NCBI GenBank assembly: GCA_029243385.1
Contig: JAQWSC010000009.1
Coordinates: 1 to 64,000 of the forward strand
Origin: Flavobacteriaceae bacterium
GTDB taxonomy: Bacteria > Bacteroidota > Bacteroidia > Flavobacteriales > Flavobacteriaceae
Direction: 5' to 3'
Length of the DNA: 64,000 nucleotides
This document shows positions 53,608-62,658 of the stretch, piece after piece. Both the position numbers and the translations under genes were made by a program. Numbering within the stretch: the first letter of the stretch is position 1; every line of letters begins with the position of its first letter. The notes under the pieces are model-generated. The model was not told where the DNA came from. It worked only from the letters and a program-made list of their open reading frames with translations, and did not search any database.

Positions 53608-53688
53608 AAAACAAAGATTAAAAGGTTAAAATTACCGAATTTATAAGACGAAACCTACTTAAAATACTGGAAATTCGTTGTTATTTCG

Positions 53689-54540
53689 CTAGAATCTTCG
53701 GATAAGATTGAACCCAAAATAGATATTCCCCTCACTCCAATCGCCCGAAGCAGAACTCAACATATAATTTGTATTCATTGCTTGTGCGTTGCTAAAGAGT
53801 AACTGAAAGACATGCCCGCCTGTTTCAATATCCAGTCCCAATCCCAACGGGTTGTTATACGGAGAGCTTTTGGCACGATTTAGATGATAGCCATAATCCA
53901 AATTAATGGACATTCGTTTTGAAATTTTATACCGACCTCCTACTCCAATGGCGTATTGGGTATTGCTTTGATCGTCCACAGACACATAATTGTCGTGAAA
54001 CACAGTTGGCATTAGTTGATACGATAGGTTTGTGGATACTTTCCTAGAAAACATCAGTTGAAGAGTGTATCCCAAACGATTGGAAAAAGTAAGATTTGAT
54101 AGATTTTCTTTTTTCAAAGAAGAATTAACCGTAAAGGCATTCAAAGCTACAACAGTAAAAGGAAATCCATTAACTTCTTGTTTTAACAAACGGTATTTTA
54201 AAGCAACATCATACAATTTTTGATATGAGCTTCTCGAAACACTGATATCAACAGCATCAGAAAGGCCGTAAATAAAATTGAGGCGAGTTACCGCATTATC
54301 AAGGCCAAAAAAAGTATCAAATCCGTCTTTTATTGATCCAAATCGGTGAGCGACTGAAAAGGTAAATGCCCCTTTTTCAATGAGTTTGGTAGACTCAAAA
54401 TTGACAATCTTGAGTCCTTTGAAAGTAGCCTCGACTACTTGTGGAACTTGAATAGTATCCAATTCTTTAAGCAAATCTTCTTGAGCAAAAGAATACAAGC
54501 TGAGGGTTAGTATTAAGAGGGTAAATCTATTTTTCATCAT
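53689..54540 (-). CDS. DUF5777 beta-barrel protein
   Basis: About 283 residues from the Met-Met pair at 54540; the longer frame upstream lies inside the preceding gene's tail. A signal peptide (LLILTLSLYSFAQ) is followed by alternating strands (LIEKGAFTFSVAHRFGSIKD, GLSDAVDISVSRSS) ending in NLIRRF, a typical outer-membrane barrel C-terminus. I assign it to DUF5777, a family recurrently found with YceI and cytochrome c genes in Bacteroidota. Ends a minus-strand run with the DOMON, ankyrin and OB-fold genes. Confidence 0.8.
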   Translation of the reverse strand: MMKNRFTLLILTLSLYSFAQEDLLKELDTIQVPQVVEATFKGLKIVNFESTKLIEKGAFTFSVAHRFGSIKDGFDTFFGLDNAVTRLNFIYGLSDAVDISVSRSSYQKLYDVALKYRLLKQEVNGFPFTVVALNAFTVNSSLKKENLSNLTFSNRLGYTLQLMFSRKVSTNLSYQLMPTVFHDNYVSVDDQSNTQYAIGVGGRYKISKRMSINLDYGYHLNRAKSSPYNNPLGLGLDIETGGHVFQLLFSNAQAMNTNYMLSSASGDWSEGNIYFGFNLIRRF

Positions 54541-54542
54541 AA

Positions 54543-55310
54543 CTATTTTTTTATCAATTGTTTGGTAGCCGACTTCCCGTGGGCGTTTAATTTGAGTAAA
54601 TAAACACCTGAATCCCAAGAGTACAAATCTATAACTCCATCGCTATTGGATATATTTTTATCTACAATTTTCTTGCCCAGTATGTTGTAAATTTCCAAAC
54701 GAGCATTTTTTATATCCTTTGGTAAATTAACTCTTACAAATCGATCTGCTGGATTCGGAGTTATTGAAAACGTGGAAAGAACTTTCTGTGATATTCCTAA
54801 TGTAGCGACTGTTGCCATTTTGGCCCCTCGAGCGTAGTGTTGATTGAACTGGGTATCATATCCAACTGCATAGAGCAGTGGAAAAGAACCTGCGGAAACT
54901 GGAAAATCAAAATCGTTTGAATCGGAGGAATTAATAGCTCGCGTTGCAACTACGGTTCTTACTGCATTGCTGACAATATTTGAAGTTACTGTCCAATTGT
55001 TAGTGACATCCATGGTAGGTTTATTCAGACTTCCTGTCATGTTGCGATCTTCCAATCCGCTTGAGTTGTACACAATGACGTCATCTCCTGGATTCCCCAT
55101 TCCATTTCCACCAGAAACACCAGGAGCTACTGCCAAATATCGATTAGAAGGACCTACAAGCGTCATCGTAACCGTATCGGAAGTAGTGTCAATATCGAAC
55201 TTTACAGTAACGTTAAAAGGACTGTATAAAGAAATCGTTCCTGTGGATAAATCTTGTCCAAAGAGCGGAGAAATCACCAAAAGAGATACAATGAGAATAA
55301 TTTTTTTCAT
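54543..55310 (-). CDS. T9SS-secreted DOMON-like protein
   Basis: 255 residues. Signal peptide (to FGQ), then ~150 residues resembling a DOMON beta-sandwich (TVTMTLVGPSNRYLAVAPG, GDDVIVYNSSGLEDRN, VVATRAINSSDSNDFDF), and a type A T9SS sorting domain (STFSITPNPADRFVRVNLP to SATKQLIKK). DOMON domains bind heme or sugar in other proteins; an axial ligand cannot be assigned here. T9SS would place it on the cell surface or in the medium. Confidence 0.75.
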   Translation of the reverse strand: MKKIILIVSLLVISPLFGQDLSTGTISLYSPFNVTVKFDIDTTSDTVTMTLVGPSNRYLAVAPGVSGGNGMGNPGDDVIVYNSSGLEDRNMTGSLNKPTMDVTNNWTVTSNIVSNAVRTVVATRAINSSDSNDFDFPVSAGSFPLLYAVGYDTQFNQHYARGAKMATVATLGISQKVLSTFSITPNPADRFVRVNLPKDIKNARLEIYNILGKKIVDKNISNSDGVIDLYSWDSGVYLLKLNAHGKSATKQLIKK

Positions 55311-55822
55311 AATGAAGTGTTTAATAATGTCATCAGCTTTGTATCGTTGAACATAACTGCATAATCCAAAGGAGAATAATTTTGAGCATCTACACTGTGA
55401 ATATTGGCTCCAGCTTCGAGTAACATTTGTATTGTGTTCGTGTTTCTAAACATTGTAGCATAATGAAGGGCTGTTGTGCCACTTTCGTCAGACAAATTAA
55501 CCGTTGCATTTTTTTGTAACAACTGCACAACAATATCCTGATGATTTTTTACTACAGCTGCCATCAAAGGAGTACCAAAACTACTGTTAAAATCAACATC
55601 CGCTCCGTTTTGTAAAAGAAAGGAAACCACGTCTTTATTGTTGTAATAACAAGCCAAAACCAATGGAGAATACCCATTGTTATTGGGGGTATTGATTTGA
55701 TTTGGAGACTTTTCATGCAAAGTTTGTAATTCCAAAACTGTTCCTTTTCGACAAATATCATAAATATCTTTGGGTTGTGAGCAACCTAATATCAAAAACA
55801 CTACCAACCACGTTTTATTCAT
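55307..55822 (-). CDS. Ankyrin-repeat lipoprotein
   Basis: 171 residues from ATG 55822, chosen because it begins a lipoprotein signal (MNKTWLVVFLILGC). About four ankyrin repeats follow (NNNGYSPLVLACYYNNKDVV, GTPLMAAVVKNHQDIV, GTTALHYATMFRNTNTIQ, NYSPLDYAVM). A periplasmic protein-protein interaction role is likely. It overlaps the OB-fold gene by eight bases. Confidence 0.85.
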   Translation of the reverse strand: MNKTWLVVFLILGCSQPKDIYDICRKGTVLELQTLHEKSPNQINTPNNNGYSPLVLACYYNNKDVVSFLLQNGADVDFNSSFGTPLMAAVVKNHQDIVVQLLQKNATVNLSDESGTTALHYATMFRNTNTIQMLLEAGANIHSVDAQNYSPLDYAVMFNDTKLMTLLNTSL

Positions 55823-56204
55823 TAGAAACAAAATTACATTGATCCAATTTAATTTCGCCAAGTAAGTCATCAAAGCCAACACAACGACCTTTGACCGTAA
55901 TTAATGATTGCGGTAAAACAGCTGCAAATGTGTCGTTAAATGAACAATGAATCTTATCGTGAAAAACAAGCGATCGATTCGATACTTGCTTTGCAACTCC
56001 TGAAACGGTAATTGTCTGATTTGAATATTTGAGAATAGCTTTCTCATGGTTATTTTCAAAATCATCCATCAATTGTTTTGCTGAAACAGCATAAACAACA
56101 TCTTCAACCTCAATATTTCGATGATCTTTTGCTATGAAAAGATAGAGTCCAATGCTTCCCAAAAAGAACACAAAAACAACCAATACCAATCTTTTTGAAG
56201 ACAT
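55815..56204 (-). CDS. OB-fold (tRNA_anti-like) membrane-anchored protein
   Basis: 129 residues: one N-terminal helix (LVLVVFVFFLGSIGLYLFIA), then a small beta-barrel region with SAKQLMDDFENNHEKAILKY and YSNQTITVSGVAKQV, matching the tRNA_anti-like family. Despite the name the family is exported and its function is unknown. First gene of the minus-strand run and divergent from the cytochrome gene. Confidence 0.8.
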   Translation of the reverse strand: MSSKRLVLVVFVFFLGSIGLYLFIAKDHRNIEVEDVVYAVSAKQLMDDFENNHEKAILKYSNQTITVSGVAKQVSNRSLVFHDKIHCSFNDTFAAVLPQSLITVKGRCVGFDDLLGEIKLDQCNFVSNE

Positions 56205-56268
56205 ATTCGAAAATGTTTATTTACTAATTTAGAAAAAAATAATTATATTGGTTAAATAAAAAAAAAAT

Positions 56269-56673
56269 ATGATGCTATTAAAAACGATTTGTTTGCCTAA
56301 AAACCCCTCAATTGTTCTGCTATTTAGTTTTCTGTTGTTGGCTTCCTGCGGTGGAGATAGCTCAGATGACCTTGTTGAAAAAACTGAAGATCCAACCGAA
56401 AATCCGAACGAAACCGCAGCATACACCTATACATCGCATGTGAAAAGCATCATGACAAACAATTGTGTTTCGTGTCATTCCAGTACACCTATTAACGGAG
56501 CGTCAAGTTCGTTGGTAACCTACGAAGATGTGAAAAATTACGGAACAAGTATAATCAATCGCATTACTCGAAATGAAGGAGAAGCAGGTTTTATGCCTAA
56601 AGGAGGGACCAAATTGCCGCAAAACCTAATCGATCAAATTATTCAGTGGAAAGAAGATGAGTATCCGCAATAA
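56269..56673 (+). CDS. Monoheme cytochrome c lipoprotein
   Basis: 134 residues. Lipobox ASC at Cys27, an acidic linker, then one heme c site CVSCH (66-70) with a probable Met ligand (GFMPKGG, Met109). Electron carrier anchored outside the inner membrane. The ATG leaves 64 bases to the divergent gene. YceI begins inside its last 17 bases, so the two are translationally coupled. Confidence 0.88.
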   Translation: MMLLKTICLPKNPSIVLLFSFLLLASCGGDSSDDLVEKTEDPTENPNETAAYTYTSHVKSIMTNNCVSCHSSTPINGASSSLVTYEDVKNYGTSIINRITRNEGEAGFMPKGGTKLPQNLIDQIIQWKEDEYPQ

Positions 56674-57208
56674 AGGAATAGCCTTTTTTTTTGGGTTGCT
56701 ATTTTGTAACCTCTCCATAGCACAAACCAAATACATTACCCGCTCAGGAGTACTTGGATTTGAGTCATCAATGGCTTCTTTTGAACCTGTAATTGCAGAA
56801 AATAAGGATGTAACTGCTGTCTTGGACACTAACAACGGGAACATTGCTATCTTAGCACTGGTAAGAGGTTTTCGTTTTCCAAATGCTCTTATGGAAGAGC
56901 ATTTTAATGAGAATTATGCCGAAACAGATCGCTTTCCTAAAGCAACCTTCTCTGGAACGATACTTGATTATGAAAACATCCATAGCCAAAAACAATGTGT
57001 CATTAGTGGTGCATTAAGTTTTCATGGGGTTACACAATCATTTCAAAACATTGTAGCTCATATTGAAATAAACCCAAACAGTATCCGACTCAAAGGAACG
57101 TTTTTGGGTACTGTTGCAGATTTTGATATCCAAATACCCAAATTGGTACGCAACAAAATTTCTAAGGATATCGAAATTTCGTTTGATCTGCTTCTAAAAA
57201 ATCTCTAG
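56657..57208 (+). CDS. YceI family exported protein
   Basis: 183 residues. Signal peptide (to SIAQ), then a YceI lipocalin-like barrel (FEPVIAENKDVTAVLDTNNG, ETDRFPKATFSGTILDYEN, VISGALSFHGVTQ). YceI proteins bind isoprenoid lipids such as quinones. It overlaps the cytochrome c gene and ends tail-to-tail with carB (four bases). A quinone carrier next to a cytochrome hints at a periplasmic redox role (inference). Confidence 0.88.
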   Translation: MSIRNKGIAFFFGLLFCNLSIAQTKYITRSGVLGFESSMASFEPVIAENKDVTAVLDTNNGNIAILALVRGFRFPNALMEEHFNENYAETDRFPKATFSGTILDYENIHSQKQCVISGALSFHGVTQSFQNIVAHIEINPNSIRLKGTFLGTVADFDIQIPKLVRNKISKDIEISFDLLLKNL

Positions 57209-60051
57209 TTGCTTAAATACATTTTTCTTCGAGCATACAACTCATAGAACTCGTCATCTTTTAAGCTATCAATAAACAAAATACTTTCTCCTGTACTTTT
57301 CATTTCAGGTCCAAGATTTTTGTTCACATTATGAAACTTATTGAACGAAAACACAGGTTGTTTGATCGCAAAACCTTCCAATTTTGGATCGTACGTGAAT
57401 TCACTAATTTTAGCCCCTAACATTACTTTTGTTGCAAAATTCACATACGGTTGTTTGTATGCCTTTGCGATGAATGGTACCGTACGTGAAGCTCGTGGAT
57501 TGGCTTCAATAATGTAAACAACCTCATCTTTGATCGCAAATTGAATATTGATAAGCCCGACTGTATTGAGTGCCAGTGCAATTTTTTTGGTATGATCTTT
57601 TATTTGCTCTAAAACCAAGTTCCCTAAATTAAAGGGTGGTAACGTAGCGTTTGAATCTCCCGAATGAATTCCACAAGGCTCTATATGTTCCATGATACCA
57701 ATAATCTGGACGTTTTCTCCGTCACAGATAGCATCAGCCTCGGCTTCGATAGCACCGTCTAAATAGTGATCCAGCAATAGTTTATTGTTAGGTATTTTTT
57801 GAAGTAAATCCACCACATGCGCTTCCAATTCTTCCTTATTTATGACAATTTTCATGCCCTGACCTCCCAATACATATGAGGGCCTAACTAATATGGGGAA
57901 ATCCAGATGATCAGCTAACTTTAAGGCTTCATCAGGTGTTTCGGCAACACCAAACTCAGGATAAGGAATGTTGTTTTCCTTTAACAAGGTAGAAAAACTT
58001 CCGCGATCTTCCGCTAAATCCAAAGACTCAAATGAAGTTCCCATTATTTTGATACCGTATCGAGATAATTTTTCGGCTAACTTCAATGCTGTTTGTCCTC
58101 CCAACTGAACGATAACTCCCTCGGGCTTTTCGTGTCGAATGATATCGTAAATGTGTTCCCAAAAAACCGGCTCAAAATATAACTTGTCAGCGACATCAAA
58201 ATCGGTAGATACTGTTTCGGGGTTGCAATTGATCATAATTGTTTCATAACCGCATTCCGAAGCAGCAAGCACTCCATGAACACAACAGTAATCAAACTCA
58301 ATTCCTTGACCAATTCGATTGGGTCCTGATCCAAGTACAATGATCTTTTTTCGATCAGAAACAGTACTTTCATTGTCACTGTAACGCGTTCCGTCTGCCA
58401 ATTCAACCTCATCTTCAAAAGTAGAATAATAATAAGGTGTTTGCGCTTTGAATTCTGCCGCACAGGTATCAACGAGTTTATAGACACGTTTTACGCCTAC
58501 TTCGTCTCTTTTTTTGTACACCTGACTTTCGAGGCATCCCAACATATGGGCTATTTGACGATCGGCAAAACCTTTTTGTTTGGCTTCCAATAAAAGGGCT
58601 TTTGGCAAAGTGTCAATATCGTAATTCTGAATTTCTTTATCGAGTAAAAACAACGCTTCGTATTGACGTAAGAACCACATATCAATCTTAGTGATTTCAT
58701 GGATTCTTTCCAATGAAATTCCCATTTGAATGGCATCATACACTACAAATACTCGATCCCAACTAGCATGGGTAAGCTTGGAAATGACCTGCTCATAGTC
58801 AGTATATCCTTTTCCATCAGCACCCAATCCATTGCGTTTAATTTCAAGAGACTGCGTGGCTTTATGAAGGGCTTCCTGAAACGATCTTCCGATTCCCATT
58901 ACCTCACCAACTGATTTCATTTGAAGTCCCAACTTACGGTCAGAACCTTCGAATTTATCAAAATTCCAACGGGGTATTTTTACAATTACATAGTCTAATG
59001 TGGGCTCAAAAAGTGCCGAAGTTGATTTTGTAATTTGATTATCCAGCTCATCCAATGAATAGCCTATGGCTAATTTGGCTGCTATTTTTGCAATTGGATA
59101 TCCTGATGCTTTGGAAGCAAGAGCAGACGAACGAGATACACGTGGATTGATTTCGATAGCAATGATATCTTCTTGATCATCGGGACTCACTGCAAATTGC
59201 ACATTACAACCTCCCGCAAAATCTCCAATGCTTCGCATCATCTTAATGGCCATATCACGCATCAGCTGATAGGTTTTATCAGATAGTGTCATTGCTGGAG
59301 CAACTGTTATTGAATCTCCAGTGTGAATTCCCATAGGATCCATATTTTCGATGGCACAAATGATTACTACGTTATCATTTTTGTCGCGCAATAGCTCAAG
59401 CTCGTATTCTTTCCAACCCAATAAAGCTTTGTCGATAAGTACCTCGTGAATTGGAGAAGCTTCCAAACCACGTTTCAACAACTCTTCAAATTCATCTCCA
59501 GTGTGAACAAAAGAGGCTCCTGTTCCTCCCAAAGTAAAGGAAGGACGAATAACCAATGGAAATCCGAACTCTTGGGCAATTTCTTTTCCTTTGAGGTAGG
59601 ACGTTGCCGTTTGCGCAGGTGCAACGGGTATATCAATTGTTTGGAGTAATTTTTTAAATTGATCTCTATCTTCCGTAATATTAATAGCGTCGATATCAAC
59701 TCCAATGATTTCTACATCAAAATCGGTCCAAATGCCTTTTTCATCTGCTTCGATACACAAATTCAAAGCGGTTTGACCTCCCATGGTTGGAAGCACAGCA
59801 TCCACTTTGTGTTTTTTCAAAATTTCAACGATAGATTTGGTATTTAGCGGCTTTAGATACACATGGTCGGCCATGGTCGGATCTGTCATAATAGTCGCCG
59901 GATTGGAATTGATAAGAATGGTTTCAATTCCGTCTTCACGCAGGGAACGCAGTGCTTGGGTTCCTGAATAGTCAAACTCACAGGCTTGACCAATAATAAT
60001 GGGGCCTGAACCGATAATTAAAATACTTTTGAGATCTTTTCTTTTTGGCAT
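57205..60051 (-). CDS. carB: Carbamoyl-phosphate synthase large subunit without allosteric domain
   Basis: 948 residues with both ATP-grasp halves: GSGPIIIGQACEFDYSGTQA and GSGPNRIGQGIEFDYC mark the start of each; GFPLVIRPSFTLGGTGA and VRPSYVLGGQGMKIV are the ATP-binding loops. E. coli CarB is about 1073 residues and ends in an MGS-like domain binding UMP/ornithine; here the protein ends at MKSTGESILFIDS...RRKMYLSN without it. As I recall this truncation is normal in flavobacteria. No carA is in the window. Confidence 0.94.
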   Translation of the reverse strand: MPKRKDLKSILIIGSGPIIIGQACEFDYSGTQALRSLREDGIETILINSNPATIMTDPTMADHVYLKPLNTKSIVEILKKHKVDAVLPTMGGQTALNLCIEADEKGIWTDFDVEIIGVDIDAINITEDRDQFKKLLQTIDIPVAPAQTATSYLKGKEIAQEFGFPLVIRPSFTLGGTGASFVHTGDEFEELLKRGLEASPIHEVLIDKALLGWKEYELELLRDKNDNVVIICAIENMDPMGIHTGDSITVAPAMTLSDKTYQLMRDMAIKMMRSIGDFAGGCNVQFAVSPDDQEDIIAIEINPRVSRSSALASKASGYPIAKIAAKLAIGYSLDELDNQITKSTSALFEPTLDYVIVKIPRWNFDKFEGSDRKLGLQMKSVGEVMGIGRSFQEALHKATQSLEIKRNGLGADGKGYTDYEQVISKLTHASWDRVFVVYDAIQMGISLERIHEITKIDMWFLRQYEALFLLDKEIQNYDIDTLPKALLLEAKQKGFADRQIAHMLGCLESQVYKKRDEVGVKRVYKLVDTCAAEFKAQTPYYYSTFEDEVELADGTRYSDNESTVSDRKKIIVLGSGPNRIGQGIEFDYCCVHGVLAASECGYETIMINCNPETVSTDFDVADKLYFEPVFWEHIYDIIRHEKPEGVIVQLGGQTALKLAEKLSRYGIKIMGTSFESLDLAEDRGSFSTLLKENNIPYPEFGVAETPDEALKLADHLDFPILVRPSYVLGGQGMKIVINKEELEAHVVDLLQKIPNNKLLLDHYLDGAIEAEADAICDGENVQIIGIMEHIEPCGIHSGDSNATLPPFNLGNLVLEQIKDHTKKIALALNTVGLINIQFAIKDEVVYIIEANPRASRTVPFIAKAYKQPYVNFATKVMLGAKISEFTYDPKLEGFAIKQPVFSFNKFHNVNKNLGPEMKSTGESILFIDSLKDDEFYELYARRKMYLSN

Positions 60052-60094
60052 CTTTTTGTTACTGTAGTAATATTAAACTGCTTGGCAATATATC

Positions 60095-60128
60095 AAAAAA
60101 AAGGTGTTACCTATACAAGTAACACCTA
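60095..60128 (-). terminator. Terminator of rpmH
   Basis: Minus strand perfect hairpin AGGTGTTAC / GTAACACCT with a seven-base loop, followed by eight T. Confidence 0.9.
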
Positions 60129-60150
60129 ATGTTTTCAACGATTTATTCAC

Positions 60151-60309
60151 TTATTTTTTATGTCTTGGTTCGGAGGATACAGACAATTTTTTTCTTCCTT
60201 TGGCACGTCGGCTCGCCAAAACTTTGCGACCGCTCACTGAGGCCATTCTTTCTCTAAAACCGTGCTTGTTGCGACGCTTTCTTTTTGAAGGTTGAAATGT
60301 TCTTTTCAT
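60151..60309 (-). CDS. rpmH: Ribosomal protein bL34
   Basis: 52 residues: [20 protein letters not shown] and [20 protein letters not shown] are the L34 signature, with a short extension ending PRHKK. It has its own promoter and terminator. It is not in the usual rpmH-rnpA order near the origin. Confidence 0.96.
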   Translation of the reverse strand: MKRTFQPSKRKRRNKHGFRERMASVSGRKVLASRRAKGRKKLSVSSEPRHKK

Positions 60310-60362
60310 TACTTAAATTTATCTGAATACTTCTGTAAGAATATTTTTTCTTTAACTGTGCG

Positions 60363-60393
60363 CAAATATACAAGAAGTTTTTATTTTGTCAAA
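60363..60393 (-). promoter_or_regulatory. rpmH promoter
   Basis: Minus strand TTTG (60390-60393), 19 bases, TATATTTG (60363-60370): a full match. Confidence 0.7.
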
Positions 60394-60427
60394 CGTGTTT
60401 TGAAAAACATTTCGATAAGTTTTTTTG

Positions 60428-60435
60428 TAACTTTG
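60428..60435 (+). promoter_or_regulatory. Predicted -7 element of the TPR protein gene
   Basis: TAACTTTG followed by GCACCCAACAAA; the 15-mer TTTGCACCCAACAAA is identical to that at the tRNA-Arg promoter. Confidence 0.5.
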
Positions 60436-60454
60436 CACCCAACAAATTTATAAT

Positions 60455-60970
60455 ATGTATCCAAAAACAATCAAATTAATTCTTGCGCTAGGCATTATTG
60501 CATGGGCTATATATCAATTTATAGAAGGTTATATCGGTAACGGTATCGCTTTGATTTTCCTTTCGCTGATTTTTATTTTTCTCTATTTTAGAAACGAACT
60601 TATTCTTTTGGCGTTTTTTCGACTTCGAAAACAAGACTTTGCGGGTACCCAAAAATGGTTGCTGCGTATCAAAAATCCAGAAAGTGCCTTAACCACAAAA
60701 CAAGTGGGATATTATCATTATTTGTTTGGAATCATTACTTCTCAAACCAATTTAACACAAGCAGAAAAATATTTCAAAAAAGCTTTATCTATTGGGCTTT
60801 CTATGGATCATGATTTGGCTATGGCCAAGTTGAGTCTAGCAGGTATTGTGATGCAAAAACGCAGAAAGCGTGAAGCCACTACCCTTCTTAACGAAGCAAA
60901 AAAACTAGACAAACAAGGTATGCTAGCCGAGCAAATTAAAATGATGCAACAGCAAATGAAGAAAATTTAA
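60455..60970 (+). CDS. Membrane-anchored TPR-like protein
   Basis: 171 residues. Two helices (about 7-48, with IALIFLSLIFIFLYFRNEL) and a helical C-terminal part resembling tetratricopeptide repeats (YYHYLFGIITSQTNLTQAEK, YFKKALSIGL). Function unknown; TPR units usually mediate protein contacts. Short leader of about 20 bases after a -7 box. Confidence 0.75.
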   Translation: MYPKTIKLILALGIIAWAIYQFIEGYIGNGIALIFLSLIFIFLYFRNELILLAFFRLRKQDFAGTQKWLLRIKNPESALTTKQVGYYHYLFGIITSQTNLTQAEKYFKKALSIGLSMDHDLAMAKLSLAGIVMQKRRKREATTLLNEAKKLDKQGMLAEQIKMMQQQMKKI

Positions 60971-61872
60971 TTTTCTTTACTAGTTGGTATTTCTATGTAA
61001 TATTGTTTTCTTGACTTGTTATTCAGATGATTTTCTAATAACCAAGGGTTGAATATTTTCAATTGTTTGTAATTGACTTTATGCATTTTGGCAAAACTTG
61101 CCAAATTGGATATCGCTGAATCCACAGGCAGTTTTCGAGTCAGTACTCTTTTGTACTTATGAGAACTGGGCACTTCAAAGCCGTATCGACTGGGGTTAGT
61201 CAACAGTTCCTTCATGGCTAAAATTCTAAAAACATACCTTCCTGTTTCCTCTCCAAGCAACAAATCGTAATAAGTATTTACTTGTTGGGTTGTTAAATAT
61301 CGAGCAATACGCGCTCTTCCGCTATTGTAAGAAGCAGCGGCGAGTGTCCAACTACCGAATTTTTCTTTGGCTTTTAAAAAATACTTGCAAGCCAGTTCTG
61401 TGGTTTTTTCCAAATGATACCGTTCGTCCACATTTTTATTAACCTCTAATTTAAAATCTTTAGCAGTGGCTCTCATAATCTGCCAAATTCCTTTGGCTCC
61501 TGCTGGAGAAGTAGCATTAATCAATCCACTTTCTATAACGGCGATGTACTTAAAATCATTGGGTACATTGTGTTTTTCAAGAATGGGTTCAATAATAGGA
61601 AAATACTTATTGATACGCTTAATCATCAAAAGGCTGTTGGAATGCCAATATGCATTGACCATCAACTCGCGATCCATTCGCTCATAGACATCAGGAATAT
61701 GAATTGGAACGGGTTCTCCAGCAAAATTAAGATTTTCTGGAAGCGGATAGCTTTGAATTGTGGTAGGATTAATAACCTCCTTGTTGCTTAGCGTAAATGA
61801 GGCAAACAAAAAAACACCTAATAAAAGGATAAGGTAATAACGCTTACAAATTGTTGGGGTTGTAAAATACAT
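60967..61872 (-). CDS. Lytic transglycosylase (SLT domain)
   Basis: 301 residues. A signal or anchor helix (YYLILLLGVFLFASFTL), then an SLT/goose-lysozyme-like catalytic domain: catalytic glutamate in IAVIESGLINATS, PAGAKGIWQIM and AAASYNSGRARIARYL. Cleaves peptidoglycan glycan strands with anhydromuramic products. A C-terminal MltD-like tail without recognised LysM. TAATTTTG (minus, 61898-61905) may be its -7 box. Confidence 0.92.
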   Translation of the reverse strand: MYFTTPTICKRYYLILLLGVFLFASFTLSNKEVINPTTIQSYPLPENLNFAGEPVPIHIPDVYERMDRELMVNAYWHSNSLLMIKRINKYFPIIEPILEKHNVPNDFKYIAVIESGLINATSPAGAKGIWQIMRATAKDFKLEVNKNVDERYHLEKTTELACKYFLKAKEKFGSWTLAAASYNSGRARIARYLTTQQVNTYYDLLLGEETGRYVFRILAMKELLTNPSRYGFEVPSSHKYKRVLTRKLPVDSAISNLASFAKMHKVNYKQLKIFNPWLLENHLNNKSRKQYYIEIPTSKEN

Positions 61873-61913
61873 ATTGTTTGTTTTTGAAATAAAATTACAA
61901 AATTATTGGGTTT

Positions 61914-62576
61914 TCACAGCAATTTCGGAAGGTTTGTGTTGAACCAGGGCGCTTTGGTTAATATCATAGCATGCGTAGCCTTGGGAACAGGAATATAATT
62001 TTTGATTCCCAACACAGGAAGAATCAGGTCGTGAGTTCCGTGAATATGAATCAGATTGGGCGGAGGCGTTTCTTGTTGCCATTCGGTCATTTGCTCAATC
62101 GCCCAATCCAAGTAGTGTTTGTCTCTTACAGACAAATATTTTTTATGCAAATCCATTCGGCGTTTGATAGCTGGGCCAAAAATAAACCCCATTAAAGATT
62201 CCATATCATCAACATATTGAGTAGGAAGAATTTTATAAGCTTTGGTGAGTTTGCCAAATTTCATAGTGATAGGCAATTCTTTGTTAGATTTTATACTCGA
62301 AACAATGACTGTTTTTCGAACCTCAATAATTTTGGCTATTTCTTGCACCAAAATACCGCCAAACGAAACACCCAACAAAATAGGTCGGGGTTGTTCAATC
62401 AAATCAGACATTCGAAGCGCATAGGATTGTAGCGACTCCTTTTCATGAGGCGGAATCCAATCCAAATAAAACAACTGGTACGGAGCAGGAAGTTTGATAT
62501 ACTGAAAAATCAACGAATTGGCCGCCATTCCGGGCATACAATAAACAGGTATGGTTGCTGAATCGTTCTTCATCAC
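61914..62576 (-). CDS. Alpha/beta hydrolase
   Basis: 220 residues. PGMAANSLIFQYI near the N-terminus, nucleophile elbow GVSFGG, and IHGTHDLILP followed by KATHAMIL giving the Asp and His. Substrate unknown; short form without lid. Monocistronic. Confidence 0.83.
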   Translation of the reverse strand: MMKNDSATIPVYCMPGMAANSLIFQYIKLPAPYQLFYLDWIPPHEKESLQSYALRMSDLIEQPRPILLGVSFGGILVQEIAKIIEVRKTVIVSSIKSNKELPITMKFGKLTKAYKILPTQYVDDMESLMGFIFGPAIKRRMDLHKKYLSVRDKHYLDWAIEQMTEWQQETPPPNLIHIHGTHDLILPVLGIKNYIPVPKATHAMILTKAPWFNTNLPKLL

Positions 62577-62658
62577 GGGCTAATTTAATCACTCCTTTTA
62601 AATTTTCGTATATTCGTATGATAAAACTTGTTAAAGTTTAAGAAAATTAACACCACCT

